NCBI GenBank assembly: GCA_937902315.1
Contig: CALGUG010000039.1
Coordinates: 1 to 64,000 of the forward strand
Length of the DNA stretch: 64,000 bases
DNA from: an uncultured Chloroflexales bacterium
GTDB taxonomy: Bacteria; Chloroflexota; Chloroflexia; Chloroflexales; Chloroflexaceae
Direction: 5' to 3'
How positions within the stretch are numbered: the stretch's first letter is position 1; each line of letters opens with the position of its first letter. This document shows positions 9,016 to 18,233 of the stretch, piece after piece. Both the position numbers and the translations under genes were made by a program. The notes below the pieces were generated by a model that was given only the letters and a program-made list of their open reading frames with translations, searched no databases and was not told the origin of the DNA.

Positions 9016-9912
9016 TTAGCCCTTCATGCCGGTGGTGACGATGCCTTGGACAAAGTATTTCTGGGCGAAGAAGAAGAGCAGGAGCGGCGGAAGGGCCACG
9101 ATCAGCGAGGCCGCCATCAAGATCGCGTCGCGCGGCTCGTCGCCCGTGATCGGGGTGGCGAGGAAGTAGCGCAGACCGATCGAGACGGTGAACTTCTCGG
9201 TCGAGTTCAGATAGATCAGCGGGCCGATGAACTCGTTCCAGTGCTCGATGAAGGCGAAGATCGCGACGGTCGCCAGCGCCACCTTTGAGAGCGGCAAAAT
9301 CACTTGCCAGAAGACTTGGAAGGAGTTTGCGCCGTCGATTTTGGCCGCTTCATCGAGATCGCGCGGGATCGAGAGGAAGAATTGGCGCAGCAAGAAGATC
9401 GAGAAGGCGCTCGCTCCAAAGAAGGAGGGCACGATTAGCGGCAGGAAGGTGTTGAGCCAGCCCAAGCTGCGGAAGAGCAAGAACGACGGCACGATGGTTA
9501 CGTGCCAAGGCAGCATCATGGTGGCCAGTACAACCACAAAGAGGGCGTTGCGACCCGGGAAGCGGAAGCGTGCAAAGCCGAAGGCTACAACCGCCGATGA
9601 GAGCACTTGGCCGAATACCGCCGCAGCCGTTACGATCGCGGTGTTCAGCAGGAAGGTGCCGAAGGGTGCGAGCCGAAAGACTTCGCTATAGTTGGTCCAG
9701 CGCGGGCTGGAAGGAATAAAGGTCGGCGGAAAGGTGTAGAGTTCGGTCTGCTGCTTGAGCGATGTGCCGATGGTCCAGAAGAAGGGCAATGCGAAGAAGA
9801 TCGCGGCGATGATCGCGATCAGATAGGCGAGCAGCTTCCAGATCAGATCAGGTCGCACGATGCTCTGGCTGACCTGTCTCGATGCAGTTTTTTGTGCGGC
9901 ATTGGTTGTCAT
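9016..9912 (-). CDS. Carbohydrate ABC permease, MalG/UgpE-like
   Basis: A 298-residue inner-membrane permease with six helices. The EAA loop that docks on the ATPase (EAAKIDGAN, about residue 189) is intact. It overlaps the partner permease gene by four bases (ATGA). It is the last gene of the GntR-dehydratase-binding protein-permease-permease unit. No ATPase gene is present; many bacteria share one MsmK/UgpC-type ATPase among such systems, so one must be supplied from elsewhere. Confidence 0.92.
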   Translation of the reverse strand: MTTNAAQKTASRQVSQSIVRPDLIWKLLAYLIAIIAAIFFALPFFWTIGTSLKQQTELYTFPPTFIPSSPRWTNYSEVFRLAPFGTFLLNTAIVTAAAVFGQVLSSAVVAFGFARFRFPGRNALFVVVLATMMLPWHVTIVPSFLLFRSLGWLNTFLPLIVPSFFGASAFSIFLLRQFFLSIPRDLDEAAKIDGANSFQVFWQVILPLSKVALATVAIFAFIEHWNEFIGPLIYLNSTEKFTVSIGLRYFLATPITGDEPRDAILMAASLIVALPPLLLFFFAQKYFVQGIVTTGMKG

Positions 9913-10841
9913 TGGCCACCTTCCGAGTATTCATAATGGACCCAACGCTTTGATAACCACATCTGGAAGAGGGTCAGCGACATCATAATCACAAACAGGA
10001 TCCAAGCGAGGGCCGAAGCATAGCCCATTTGGAAGTAGCTAAAGGCGTTGTGATAGAGATGCAGCATGTAGAACCAGGATCCATAGTTCGGACCACCTTC
10101 GGTGGCGATATAGGCCAGCGAAAAGACGCTGAAGCTGCCGATAATGCTAATGATGGCATTAAACAGAATGGTGGGCGAAATTAAAGGAATCGTGATATGA
10201 AAAAACTGAGCGATTTGTCCAGCTCCATCGATCTCTGCTGCTTCATACATTTCTTGAGGTACGCCTTGCAGACCGGCTAAGAAGATGATCATACGCCCGC
10301 CGCCGATGCTGGCCCAGAGCGAGACCAGAATAATGCCGGGGATCACCCAGGTGCGGCTTGTGAACCAACCCGGCCCTTGAATGCCGAACCACGAGAGTAC
10401 AAAATTGACCAAGCCGTACTCTGGTTGCAACAACCAAGCCCAGATCACGGCGAGCGCGACGGTTGGTGTGAGCGAGGGTAGGTAGAAGAGCGCTCGGAAG
10501 AAGGACTTGCCGCGAATATTGTTGAGTAGAATAGCCGCTAGGAGCGATAAACTTACACCTAAGGCGACCAACACAACGGCGTAGGCTAAGGTGCGGCCTA
10601 GCGAGGGCCAGAATAGTTTGTCGCGTGTAAAGGCTTCGACATAGTTTTCGAGGCCGATCCAGGTTGGGTTCGCACCGATCTTATAGCTTGTGAAGCTGAG
10701 GTAGAGCGAAACAAGCATCGGCCCGAGCGTGAAGACGGTAAAACCGATGATCCATGGGCTGATCCATAGATAGCCTTCGAGCGCTTCGCGACGTCGCAAC
10801 GGCGATATGCCGCTCGCCCGTGAGCGTGCCATAGCTTTCAT
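9909..10841 (-). CDS. Carbohydrate ABC permease, MalF/UgpA-like
   Basis: A 310-residue six-helix permease. The EAA motif (EAAEIDGAG) lies near residue 200. GGAG precedes the ATG. It lies about 100 bp downstream of the solute-binding protein gene and overlaps the second permease, so the two make a heterodimeric sugar import channel. Confidence 0.92.
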   Translation of the reverse strand: MKAMARSRASGISPLRRREALEGYLWISPWIIGFTVFTLGPMLVSLYLSFTSYKIGANPTWIGLENYVEAFTRDKLFWPSLGRTLAYAVVLVALGVSLSLLAAILLNNIRGKSFFRALFYLPSLTPTVALAVIWAWLLQPEYGLVNFVLSWFGIQGPGWFTSRTWVIPGIILVSLWASIGGGRMIIFLAGLQGVPQEMYEAAEIDGAGQIAQFFHITIPLISPTILFNAIISIIGSFSVFSLAYIATEGGPNYGSWFYMLHLYHNAFSYFQMGYASALAWILFVIMMSLTLFQMWLSKRWVHYEYSEGGQ

Positions 10842-10943
10842 AGGTACTCCTTTGTGACCGTGTGACGCCTTGATCGACGGCCATGGTGTGGGCGGGACGA
10901 AGCTGGCTTTATACAGTTCGTCCCGCCGCCAGAGATTCCAATA

Positions 10944-12281
10944 CTAGGCTTTGGGCTTGTCTAAAATGGCCTGAAGCTGGGAGTTGATATCTTCGATAAA
11001 GGCCTTGTCGGGCTTGGCTTCGCCAGACCAAAGCGGCTGGGTCAACTGAGTAAGCGCGCTTTCGGCTTCGGTTTGTCGCCAGTTAGCTGGGATGCGGCTG
11101 GGTTGGGCGTTGTCCATCAGCTCCTTAAAGACCACGCGATAGGGCTTCTGAAGCAGTTCTGCATCGCCGTAGACGTCGGGGCGTCCGCCGATGGTACCGC
11201 CGATGATACCAAGCTGCTTGCCACTCTCGTAGTTGCAGAGGTATTTGATCCACTCAAAGGCCTGCTCGGGGTTCTTGGTGTTGGCGGTCAGTGCGAAACA
11301 GTCGGCTTCGAAGTCGGAGCCGCCGACGCCGCTCGGACCCTTGGCATTGCCAACCACCATCCACTTGAACTTGTCGCCGATGGTCGATTCGAGGTTGGCC
11401 ACGGAGGTACCACCTTGGTACATCGCGATCACGCCGCTAGCCCACATCTGGTTGGCTGCATCGCTACCCGTACCGGTGATCTGGTCGGGGCGCGGTGCTA
11501 CCTTGTGGGTATGGAACATATCGTAGAGCCACTCGATCGCTTGACGGCCAGCGTCGGAGGTCAGTTGGATCTTGGTGCGATCGTCTGAGAGCAGCTCGCC
11601 GCCAAAAGCGCGCATCAAGGTTACAAAGCCCTTCCAACTAGTGTTGGGGAAGTAACCGAACTGGGTGACACGATCGCCTTCGGTGCGGGTCAGCTCCTTG
11701 GCAAGGCGCAACTGATCGTCCATGGTCCAATCGGAGGTCGGGACGGGCAGGCCAGCCTCTTCGAAGGCGGTTTGGTTGTAGTAGACCACTGCCATACCAG
11801 GGTGGGCTTTGAAGGGCAGTCCTAAGAGCTTGCCGTCGACTGTTACGGCGTCGAGACAGCCCTTGTACCACTGGCTTAGGTCGATGTTTTGACCTTTGAC
11901 TAGGTCATCGAGCGGCTGAATGATGTTTTGACCGTAGTGATACTGAATGAGGGCACCACCGAGCGCGCTCCACATTACGTCGCCGAGCTGTCCACCAGCG
12001 TGCAGGGTCGAGATTTTAGCAGGATATTCGCCGCCAGGGAAGGATTCTTTGATCAGATTGATGTTGGGATTCGCCTCCATAAACTTCGGCATCATCATAT
12101 CGTAGAGCGCATCTTCTTGCGCGCCGATACGAGCATGGAAGCGGACGTCAACTTTGCCGCCGCTGCTGCCTCCGCCACCCGAATTGCCACAAGCCGCCAA
12201 CCAAGCGCCGCCCGCTATACTTGCTGAGGCCAGCGCTGCCGAACGCAGAAAACCACGTCGCGACAATTTGTAGTTTGCCAT
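10944..12281 (-). CDS. Sugar ABC solute-binding lipoprotein
   Basis: A 445-residue family 1 extracellular binding protein. The N-terminus carries SRRGFL (residues 7-12, Tat-type) and a lipobox LAAC with Cys31, then a Gly/Ser spacer, so it is exported folded and lipid-anchored. AAGGAGGAG precedes the ATG. The family binds oligosaccharides and hands them to the two permeases encoded downstream. The adjacent dehydratase and the divergent GH172 genes suggest a sugar or glycoside ligand; its identity is not readable. Confidence 0.92.
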   Translation of the reverse strand: MANYKLSRRGFLRSAALASASIAGGAWLAACGNSGGGGSSGGKVDVRFHARIGAQEDALYDMMMPKFMEANPNINLIKESFPGGEYPAKISTLHAGGQLGDVMWSALGGALIQYHYGQNIIQPLDDLVKGQNIDLSQWYKGCLDAVTVDGKLLGLPFKAHPGMAVVYYNQTAFEEAGLPVPTSDWTMDDQLRLAKELTRTEGDRVTQFGYFPNTSWKGFVTLMRAFGGELLSDDRTKIQLTSDAGRQAIEWLYDMFHTHKVAPRPDQITGTGSDAANQMWASGVIAMYQGGTSVANLESTIGDKFKWMVVGNAKGPSGVGGSDFEADCFALTANTKNPEQAFEWIKYLCNYESGKQLGIIGGTIGGRPDVYGDAELLQKPYRVVFKELMDNAQPSRIPANWRQTEAESALTQLTQPLWSGEAKPDKAFIEDINSQLQAILDKPKA

Positions 12282-12308
12282 GATCTGCTCCTCCTTGGGG
12301 CATCTGTT

Positions 12309-12324
12309 TGTTCGCCAATGAACA
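12309..12324. promoter_or_regulatory. Palindrome upstream of the binding-protein gene
   Basis: TGTTC-N6-GAACA lies about 30-45 bases upstream of the binding protein start. It could be an internal operator, or chance. Confidence 0.3.
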
Positions 12325-12398
12325 ATCTGAATGACCGGACTTCGTTATCGGGTCTATATGAAACCCACTATCGTGGTGTGATCTCGACTCTTGAGCGT

Positions 12399-13610
12399 TT
12401 ACCAGTTGGTAACCGAGCCATCATGGCGGTGGAGATGAGGTGCTTCCCAGAACTTAAAGCTCTGCTTTTTGATCTCCTCTTCGTTGACTTCGACACCGAG
12501 ACCAGGTGCATCTGGTACTGGAATCGCGGTGCCTTCCAGCTTAAGCTGTGTTGGGAAGATTTCTTCATGGTAGCCCGTACTGTTTTCGCCGGGGGTAACC
12601 CGCATTTCAAGCCACGAGAAGTTGGCTGAAGCGGCGGCGACATGTACGGTAGCAGCTGTGCAGATCGGCCCAAGCGGGTTGTGGGGCATCAGATCGATGT
12701 AGTGGGCTTCGGCCCAGCCAGCTACCTTCATAGATTCAGTAATGCCTCCGACATTACAGACATCGATGCGGGCAAAGTTGGTAATGTCGCGCTCGATATA
12801 AGGCAGGAACTGCCATTTACTCGCGAACTCTTCGCCGATCGCAAAGGGAACGCTGGTGAGTTTGCGCAGTGCTTCGTAGGCTTCGGGCGTCTCGTCGCGG
12901 ATCGGCTCTTCGAGGAAGTCAAGCGTGCCGACTGGCATGCGCTGACAGAACGAGGCCGTTTCGGCCACATTGAGACGGTGGTGGTAGTCGATGCCCAAGA
13001 CTGGGCCGAGGCCGACCGCTTCGCGCAGCTTGGTGAGCCATTCGGCGGTAACGGCGATCGACTGGCGCGGCTCGAACAAGAAGGGATCGTTGTCGGTATC
13101 GTTGGCGCTGCGAACTGCGCGGCGATCGATGCGCGACACCGATTTCGTGCTGGCTGGCCCCACGCGAATACATTCCCAACCGAGTTCGACCAACATCTGA
13201 ACCTTCTCGATCAGCTCTTCGACTGTGCTGCCGCCGGTGGTTGCGAAACAGGGTACCACATCGCGCTGTTTGCCGCCGAGCAGCTGATAGACGGGCACAT
13301 TGAGCGCCTTGCCGAGGATATCGTAGAGGGCGATATCAATGGCGGAGAGTGCTGCCAAGAGCACACGCCCACCCTCGAAATATTGGCTGCGATAGACTTC
13401 TTGCCAGATGCGGCCGATCTGACGGGGATCTTTGCCGATCAGAAATTCGCGGTAATGATTGATCGCGCCAACGACGGCCAGTTCGCGCCCAGAGAGGCCT
13501 GATTCGCCCCAGCCGTAGATGCCTTCGTTAGTTTCGACTTTGACCAAGAGTTGATTCCGATGTCCGACCCAGGTGGGATACGCCTTGATATCTGTAATTT
13601 TGAGGTTCAT
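12399..13610 (-). CDS. Enolase-superfamily sugar acid dehydratase
   Basis: A 403-residue protein of the mandelate racemase/muconate lactonizing group, closest in pattern to D-galactonate/gluconate dehydratases. The acidic metal ligands sit in GIDYHHRL (about residue 207), LEEPI (about 231) and GEEFA (about 257). The late PHNPLGP segment (about 307) matches the PHCPLGP-type loop carrying the second catalytic His in galactonate dehydratases. Expected reaction: Mg-dependent removal of water from an aldonic acid to a 2-keto-3-deoxy acid. It lies 34 bp from the GntR gene and upstream of the sugar importer. The exact sugar acid is inference. Confidence 0.85.
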   Translation of the reverse strand: MNLKITDIKAYPTWVGHRNQLLVKVETNEGIYGWGESGLSGRELAVVGAINHYREFLIGKDPRQIGRIWQEVYRSQYFEGGRVLLAALSAIDIALYDILGKALNVPVYQLLGGKQRDVVPCFATTGGSTVEELIEKVQMLVELGWECIRVGPASTKSVSRIDRRAVRSANDTDNDPFLFEPRQSIAVTAEWLTKLREAVGLGPVLGIDYHHRLNVAETASFCQRMPVGTLDFLEEPIRDETPEAYEALRKLTSVPFAIGEEFASKWQFLPYIERDITNFARIDVCNVGGITESMKVAGWAEAHYIDLMPHNPLGPICTAATVHVAAASANFSWLEMRVTPGENSTGYHEEIFPTQLKLEGTAIPVPDAPGLGVEVNEEEIKKQSFKFWEAPHLHRHDGSVTNW

Positions 13611-13644
13611 GCATCACTCCGTTGTGATTTGATGGAGTTCCAGC

Positions 13645-14358
13645 CTATGTATCGGAAGCCGCGGAGTCTGTTGTCGGAATGAACGCTTTAAGTGCACGTT
13701 CGAGCGAGTTTTGCGTGTGCCTTTCGATGCTTTTGCAGGCGTTGGCGACATCACCCGCATTGATATGCTCGATCAGATCACGATGGAGATCGACAACTTC
13801 TTCCCAAGCAAAGATCTGGCTATGTTTAGCCGCGAACATAAACAACTGTCCGGCCATCGACTGCAGCAATTTGTTGAGATGTGAATTGCCCGCCTGTTGC
13901 CAAATCGCCAAGTGCAAGTTGACATCTGCGCGCGGGAAGGCCGAATCGTCGTGAGAGCGATAAGCCTCTTCCATAGCAGCCAATGCTTGGTTGAGCTGTG
14001 CTTGATGCTCGGGGTTCGTATTACGTGCCGCCAATTCGACTGCTAATAGTTCGAGACGTAGACGAACCTCGTACAATTCGACGATATCTTTAGCCGTTAG
14101 CTCGATGACGTAGCGTCGATTACCATTTGTGCTGGTAACTAAGCCCTCTTTTTCAAGTTCTTGCAGGGCTTCACGAACTGGCAAACGGCTACAATGAAGC
14201 ATCTCTGCAAGTTCACGTTCAACGAGAGGCGTTCCTGGCGGAATCTGCCCGAAGATGATTCGTGAACGTAATAACTCTACTATCTGGACTTTTAATAAAG
14301 TGCGCTTAATCGGCACATCATCGATTGAGCCTAGGATCTGAGAGTTGTGGGCAGCCAT
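13645..14358 (-). CDS. GntR-family regulator, FadR/FCD type
   Basis: A 237-residue repressor. The N-terminal winged helix (residues about 15-80) contains LVERELAEML and SRLPVREALQELEKEGLV, the GntR recognition helices. The rest is a helical FCD ligand domain with the D-x3-R/H-type pattern (EVRLRLE, later HLAIW and HRDLIEHI) that often binds a metal and a sugar acid. It is the first gene of the catabolic operon and probably controls it and the divergent GH172 genes through the palindromes at 14410-14455. Likely inducer: a sugar acid from this pathway (inference). Confidence 0.88.
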   Translation of the reverse strand: MAAHNSQILGSIDDVPIKRTLLKVQIVELLRSRIIFGQIPPGTPLVERELAEMLHCSRLPVREALQELEKEGLVTSTNGNRRYVIELTAKDIVELYEVRLRLELLAVELAARNTNPEHQAQLNQALAAMEEAYRSHDDSAFPRADVNLHLAIWQQAGNSHLNKLLQSMAGQLFMFAAKHSQIFAWEEVVDLHRDLIEHINAGDVANACKSIERHTQNSLERALKAFIPTTDSAASDT

Positions 14359-14409
14359 CGCCTATTCGTTTCTATGCTTAGTTTGGGTGATGGGCCTATT
14401 ATGGCATAC

Positions 14410-14455
14410 GGTATACCAAATTGTCAATACTTATTTTCGTGTTTTGGTATACCAA
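14410..14455. promoter_or_regulatory. Paired GntR operator candidate
   Basis: Two copies of GGTATACC stand 36 bp apart: GGTATACCAAATT at 14410 and TTGGTATACCAA at 14444. The second is a perfect 12-bp palindrome. Their position in the divergent region next to the GntR gene, and a pair spacing near a whole number of helical turns, suit a repressor site. A half-like GGTATAC recurs at 14729 just before the GH172 gene. Confidence 0.65.
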
Positions 14456-14775
14456 TTTAGGCTAACCGTCGACCATTGCTCCAAAGATGGCGGTTCTATA
14501 AGATTGTTGGATAGATCGCCTCGCCATCTCAAACCAATGTTATGGATAACATCGGCATGCAAGCAGCCTACACCCGACACACGCCAGAATCGATTTGGCT
14601 TTATGATGCAGAAAAGACTCGCTCGTTTGCTAGCGCTTGTGCGCCAATGAACTGTTGATCGACCGAACCTCGAGCAAAACGCTTTGTTTGAAAGGCGATA
14701 TAAGCCTGTTTTGGCGATCGATGCTTACGGTATACTATGCCCATCTCAGCGTTCTTGATGAGGAGGACCAAAGCA

Positions 14776-15873
14776 ATGGCTAGCTTCAATGGCTTAGGGA
14801 TGGGCCTAGGCAATCTGGCGCGTCTGTCGTCGGCACAGACACGTTCTATCAGTGCAGAAAACTTTGATGGCAGTAAGGGTGGTGGTGGCCGCGCGACCGA
14901 GGGCACTGGCGCAAACGCTGCCCGCGAATTGGGTGTCGGCTGGAAGGTGTCCCCCTCAATCAATATTAATCCGCTTTCGACCGTTACCTTAGCCGAGATC
15001 GAAGGCCCTGGCGCGATCCAGCATATCTGGTTGACGGTTCACCCGACCCAATGGCGCTCGCTTGTCTTCCGTATCTATTGGGATGATGAGGAGACTCCCT
15101 CGGTTGAAACGCCGCTGGGCGACTTCTTCTGCAATGGCTGGTGCGAACGCTGCAATATCTCCTCGTTGCCGGTTGCAGTGAACCCGGCCGGTGGTTTTAA
15201 CTCTTACTGGGAGATGCCCTTCCGCAAGTCGGCTCGCATCACGGTCGAGAATCTGAGCGATGATCCGGCCAACGGCTTCTACTACCAGATCGACTACACC
15301 TTGACCGAAGTTCCCGAGGATATGGCCTACTTCCACGCCCAGTGGCGACGCAGCAACCCGCTGCCCTACAAGAGCGTGCACACTTTGCTCGACGGCGTGA
15401 AGGGCCAGGGCCACTACGTCGGCACCTACATCGCTTGGGGCGTCAACAACAACGGCTGGTGGGGCGAAGGCGAGATCAAGTTCTATATGGACGGCGACGA
15501 TGAGTACCCGACCATTTGTGGCACCGGCACCGAAGACTACTTCGGCGGCGCTTGGAACTTCGAGCATCCTAAAGGTGAGTACGGTGTCTATTCGACGCCC
15601 TTCTTGGGCCTGCCCCAAGTGATCAAGCCCGACGGCCTCTATCGCAGCCAGCAGCGCTTCGGCATGTATCGCTGGCACATTATGGATCCGATCCGCTTCC
15701 AGAGCGATCTGCGCGTCACGATCCAAGCGCTCGGTTGGCGCGTGCCTATGGAAGGCAAGAGCCGTTATCTGCCGCTACAAGACGATATTTCGTCGGTCAG
15801 CTTCTGGTATCAGCAGGAGCCGCACGCTCCCTTCCCCGAACTGCCCGATCGTAATTATCTTGAAGTGATCTAG
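14776..15873 (+). CDS. DUF2961 / GH172 family protein, copy 1
   Basis: A 365-residue protein. AGGAGGA eight bases before the ATG fixes the start. The hallmark GTGTEDYFGGAW lies in the C-terminal half, with the N-terminal ARELGVGWK and TPLGDFF motifs of DUF2961. Members now classed as GH172 act on difructose anhydrides and D-arabinofuranosides as exo-acting jelly-roll hydrolases. No signal peptide is present, so it acts in the cytoplasm on imported sugar. It faces the GntR-dehydratase-ABC operon, which probably brings in its substrate. A terminator separates it from its twin. Confidence 0.88.
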   Translation: MASFNGLGMGLGNLARLSSAQTRSISAENFDGSKGGGGRATEGTGANAARELGVGWKVSPSININPLSTVTLAEIEGPGAIQHIWLTVHPTQWRSLVFRIYWDDEETPSVETPLGDFFCNGWCERCNISSLPVAVNPAGGFNSYWEMPFRKSARITVENLSDDPANGFYYQIDYTLTEVPEDMAYFHAQWRRSNPLPYKSVHTLLDGVKGQGHYVGTYIAWGVNNNGWWGEGEIKFYMDGDDEYPTICGTGTEDYFGGAWNFEHPKGEYGVYSTPFLGLPQVIKPDGLYRSQQRFGMYRWHIMDPIRFQSDLRVTIQALGWRVPMEGKSRYLPLQDDISSVSFWYQQEPHAPFPELPDRNYLEVI

Positions 15874-15895
15874 ATTTCGAGATAGTGCCTGTTTA

Positions 15896-15930
15896 AGCGA
15901 GTGTAGAACGTCGAGTTTACACTCGCTTTT
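15896..15930 (+). terminator. Terminator between the GH172 copies
   Basis: AGCGAGTGTA and TACACTCGCT form a 10-bp stem with a 12-nt loop, followed by TTT. Some readthrough into copy 2 is possible. Confidence 0.8.
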
Positions 15931-15993
15931 AGCTATGTTTGAGAGCTGAATGCGCGCTGATGCGCTATACTAGCTAACGAGGAGTGCCCTGCG

Positions 15994-17091
15994 ATGAAGG
16001 ACTTCAACGGTTTGGGAATGGGTTTAGGTACGCTTTCGTTGCTTTCGCACGCCAAAACGCGCTCGATCAGCGCCGAAAACTTCGATGGTAGCAAGGGTGG
16101 CGGCGCACGGGCGACCACTGGTGTGGGCGCTGATTCGGCCCGCGAGCTGGGCGTCGGTTGGAAGGTCTCGCCCTGTATCACGCTCGAGCCGCGCTCGACG
16201 GTCAGCTTGGCCGAGATCGAAGGGCCGGGCGCGATCCAGCATATCTGGATCACGGTGCACCCCAAAACCTGGCGTTCGCTGGTGCTGCGCATGTACTGGG
16301 ACGGCGAGGATAGCCCTTCGGTTGAGACGCCGCTGGGCGACTTCTTCTGCAACGGCTGGTGCGAGCGCTGCAACGTCAACTCGCTGCCGATCGCGGTCAA
16401 TCCTGCGGGCGGCTTCAACTCCTATTGGGAGATGCCCTTCCGCAAGTCGGCCCGCATCACGATCGAGAATCTGAGCGACGACGCTGTAGAAGGCTTCTTC
16501 TACCAGATCACCTACACCTTAACCGAGGTGCCCGAGAACGCGGCTTACTTCCATGCCCAATGGCGGCGCACGAATCCACTGGGCGAGGTGCCCGAGCACA
16601 CCCTGCTCGACGGCGTGAAGGGCCAGGGTCACTACGTCGGCACCTATATCGCTTGGGGCTCGAACAACAACGGTTGGTGGGGCGAAGGCGAGATCAAGTT
16701 CTATATGGACGGCGACGACGAGTATCCGACCATCTGTGGCACCGGCACCGAGGACTACTTCGGCGGCGCGTGGTGTTTTGAGCATCCACAAGGTCAATAC
16801 GGTACCTATTCGACGCCCTTCTTGGGCCTGCCCCAAGTGATCAAGCCCGACGGCCTCTACCGCAGCCAGCAGCGCTTTGGCATGTATCGCTGGCATGTTA
16901 TGGATCCGATTCGCTTTGAAGAGGATCTGCGTGTTACCATTCAGGCTTTGGGATGGCGCTCGCCTCAAGGCGGCAAGCCGCGCTATCTGCCGCTGCGCGA
17001 CGATATCGCCTCGGTCAGCTTCTGGTATCAGCAGGAGCCGCACGCGCCCTTCCCCGAATTGCCCGACCGCAACTATCTTGAAGTGATCTAG
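15994..17091 (+). CDS. DUF2961 / GH172 family protein, copy 2
   Basis: A 365-residue tandem duplicate of the preceding gene. By hand alignment about 57 positions differ, roughly 84% identity, with no gap. All DUF2961 motifs, including GTGTEDYFGGAW, are kept. Differences cluster at the N-terminus (residues 2-60) and around residue 205 (PYKSV versus GEVPE), which may alter the substrate pocket. GAGGAG precedes the ATG. It also lacks a signal peptide. Retention of both intact copies suggests dosage or split specificity. Confidence 0.88.
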   Translation: MKDFNGLGMGLGTLSLLSHAKTRSISAENFDGSKGGGARATTGVGADSARELGVGWKVSPCITLEPRSTVSLAEIEGPGAIQHIWITVHPKTWRSLVLRMYWDGEDSPSVETPLGDFFCNGWCERCNVNSLPIAVNPAGGFNSYWEMPFRKSARITIENLSDDAVEGFFYQITYTLTEVPENAAYFHAQWRRTNPLGEVPEHTLLDGVKGQGHYVGTYIAWGSNNNGWWGEGEIKFYMDGDDEYPTICGTGTEDYFGGAWCFEHPQGQYGTYSTPFLGLPQVIKPDGLYRSQQRFGMYRWHVMDPIRFEEDLRVTIQALGWRSPQGGKPRYLPLRDDIASVSFWYQQEPHAPFPELPDRNYLEVI

Positions 17092-17180
17092 CTGCTGGTT
17101 TACGGGTCAGAGAGCGGGTGATTCTGCTTTGTATCGCTCGCTCTCCTGTTCCTTGTATGCCGAGCAGCAAGGAGCAGAGC

Positions 17181-17819
17181 ATGACAAATATCGCCGATCT
17201 ACGCAAAGAGTATACTCGGGGCGGTTTGCAAGAGAGCGACCTCAACCCCGATCCTTTTCAGCAATTTGAGCGCTGGTTTCAAGAGCTGCGCTCGGTCACA
17301 CAGCTTGAGCCGAACGCCATGACCGTGGCGAGCGCCACCCCCGATGGTCGGCCCTCGGCCCGTATGGTTCTGCTGAAGAGCTACGACCAGCGCGGCTTCG
17401 TCTTCTTCACCAACTATACCAGTCGCAAAGGCAGCGAGCTCGACAGCAACCCGCGGGCGGCTCTGTTGTTCTATTGGCCCGAGCTCGAGCGCCAAGTACG
17501 CATCGAGGGCACGGTCGAGCGTGTTTCGGCCGAGGAATCGGACGCCTACTTCAACAGCCGCCCCTTCGGCAGCCGCGTGGGTGCATGGGCCTCGCCGCAG
17601 AGCAAGGTGATCAGCGGGCGCGCAGAGCTAGAGCAGCGCGTCGCAGAGATCACAGCGGCCCACCCCGACCAGCAGATCGAGCGCCCCGAGTTTTGGGGCG
17701 GCTACCGAGTTGTGCCCGAGAGCTTCGAGTTTTGGCAGGGCCGCCCAAGTCGCTTGCACGATCGCCTTAGCTATCGCCGCCAAGGCGACCTTTGGCTAAT
17801 CGAACGTCTCGCCCCCTAG
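17181..17819 (+). CDS. pdxH: Pyridoxamine 5'-phosphate oxidase
   Basis: A 212-residue FMN enzyme that oxidises pyridoxamine or pyridoxine phosphate to pyridoxal phosphate in the cytosol. Visible family motifs are LRKEYTRGGL at the N-terminus, the FMN-binding RMVLLKSYD and FFTNYTSRKG, then VRIEGTVER, and the C-terminal WGGYRVVPESFEFWQG and RLHDR that bind substrate. AAGGAG six bases before the ATG at 17181 sets the start. It follows GH172 copy 2 by 89 bp, probably as an unrelated neighbour. Confidence 0.95.
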   Translation: MTNIADLRKEYTRGGLQESDLNPDPFQQFERWFQELRSVTQLEPNAMTVASATPDGRPSARMVLLKSYDQRGFVFFTNYTSRKGSELDSNPRAALLFYWPELERQVRIEGTVERVSAEESDAYFNSRPFGSRVGAWASPQSKVISGRAELEQRVAEITAAHPDQQIERPEFWGGYRVVPESFEFWQGRPSRLHDRLSYRRQGDLWLIERLAP

Positions 17820-17845
17820 CCACAGCTTCGTCCGTCTTCTTTTCT

Positions 17846-17901
17846 GGCGGCGGGGCTGCTAGCTCCCATTCGGTCCTTGGCGCGTCCGCCTTCGGCTATC
17901 A
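17846..17901 (-). repeat. Family A repeat, copy 4
   Basis: GGCGG ... CCATTCGGTCCTTGGCG ... TCCGCCTTCGGCTATCA, with the CTTGGCG variant of the middle segment in place of CTTCTAGCG. Confidence 0.8.
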
Positions 17902-17930
17902 GAGCGGCAAGCCAGCCCTCATCCCCGACC

Positions 17931-17957
17931 CTTCTCCCGCATTGCGGGAGAAGGGCG
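17931..17957. repeat. Family D hairpin
   Basis: CTTCTCCCGC and GCGGGAGAAG pair around ATT. This is a compact inverted repeat seen again at 34739. Confidence 0.75.
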
Positions 17958-18005
17958 TATGCTCTCCCGCTCATTCGTGATAGTCTAAGACTGGCGTCCT
18001 GACCA

Positions 18006-18044
18006 TTAACCTTCCAGCAGCTTCGCAGCTTGAAGGTTTCATAC
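18006..18044. repeat. Family E hairpin adjoining family B
   Basis: AACCTTCCAGCAGCTTCGC and its partner ending TGAAGGTTT form an imperfect stem that runs straight into the inverted end of the family B element. Confidence 0.6.
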
Positions 18045-18204
18045 CAAATTCGGTTGCTTCATTCTATTTGGCCTTCGGCAGAGTGGAACTTGTCTCTTTT
18101 TGTTGTGTGACATTTCGCACTATCGCGCGAAATGTCACACAATTCTTTCCCCGGTTTGGTTTTCTTACATTCCACGTGGGCAAGTCTTTAAACGAATTTG
18201 GTAT
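18041..18204 (+). repeat. Family B MITE-like element with palindrome, copy 1
   Basis: A 164-bp element bounded by ATACCAAATTCGGTT and the inverse ending AAACGAATTTGGTAT. It encodes no protein. Inside, 16-bp arms at 18103-18118 and 18127-18142 (TTGTGTGACATTTCGC and its complement) surround the 8-bp loop ACTATCGC. Confidence 0.85.
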
Positions 18205-18233
18205 CAGACGGTTTTGGGCAGCGAAATGCAACG

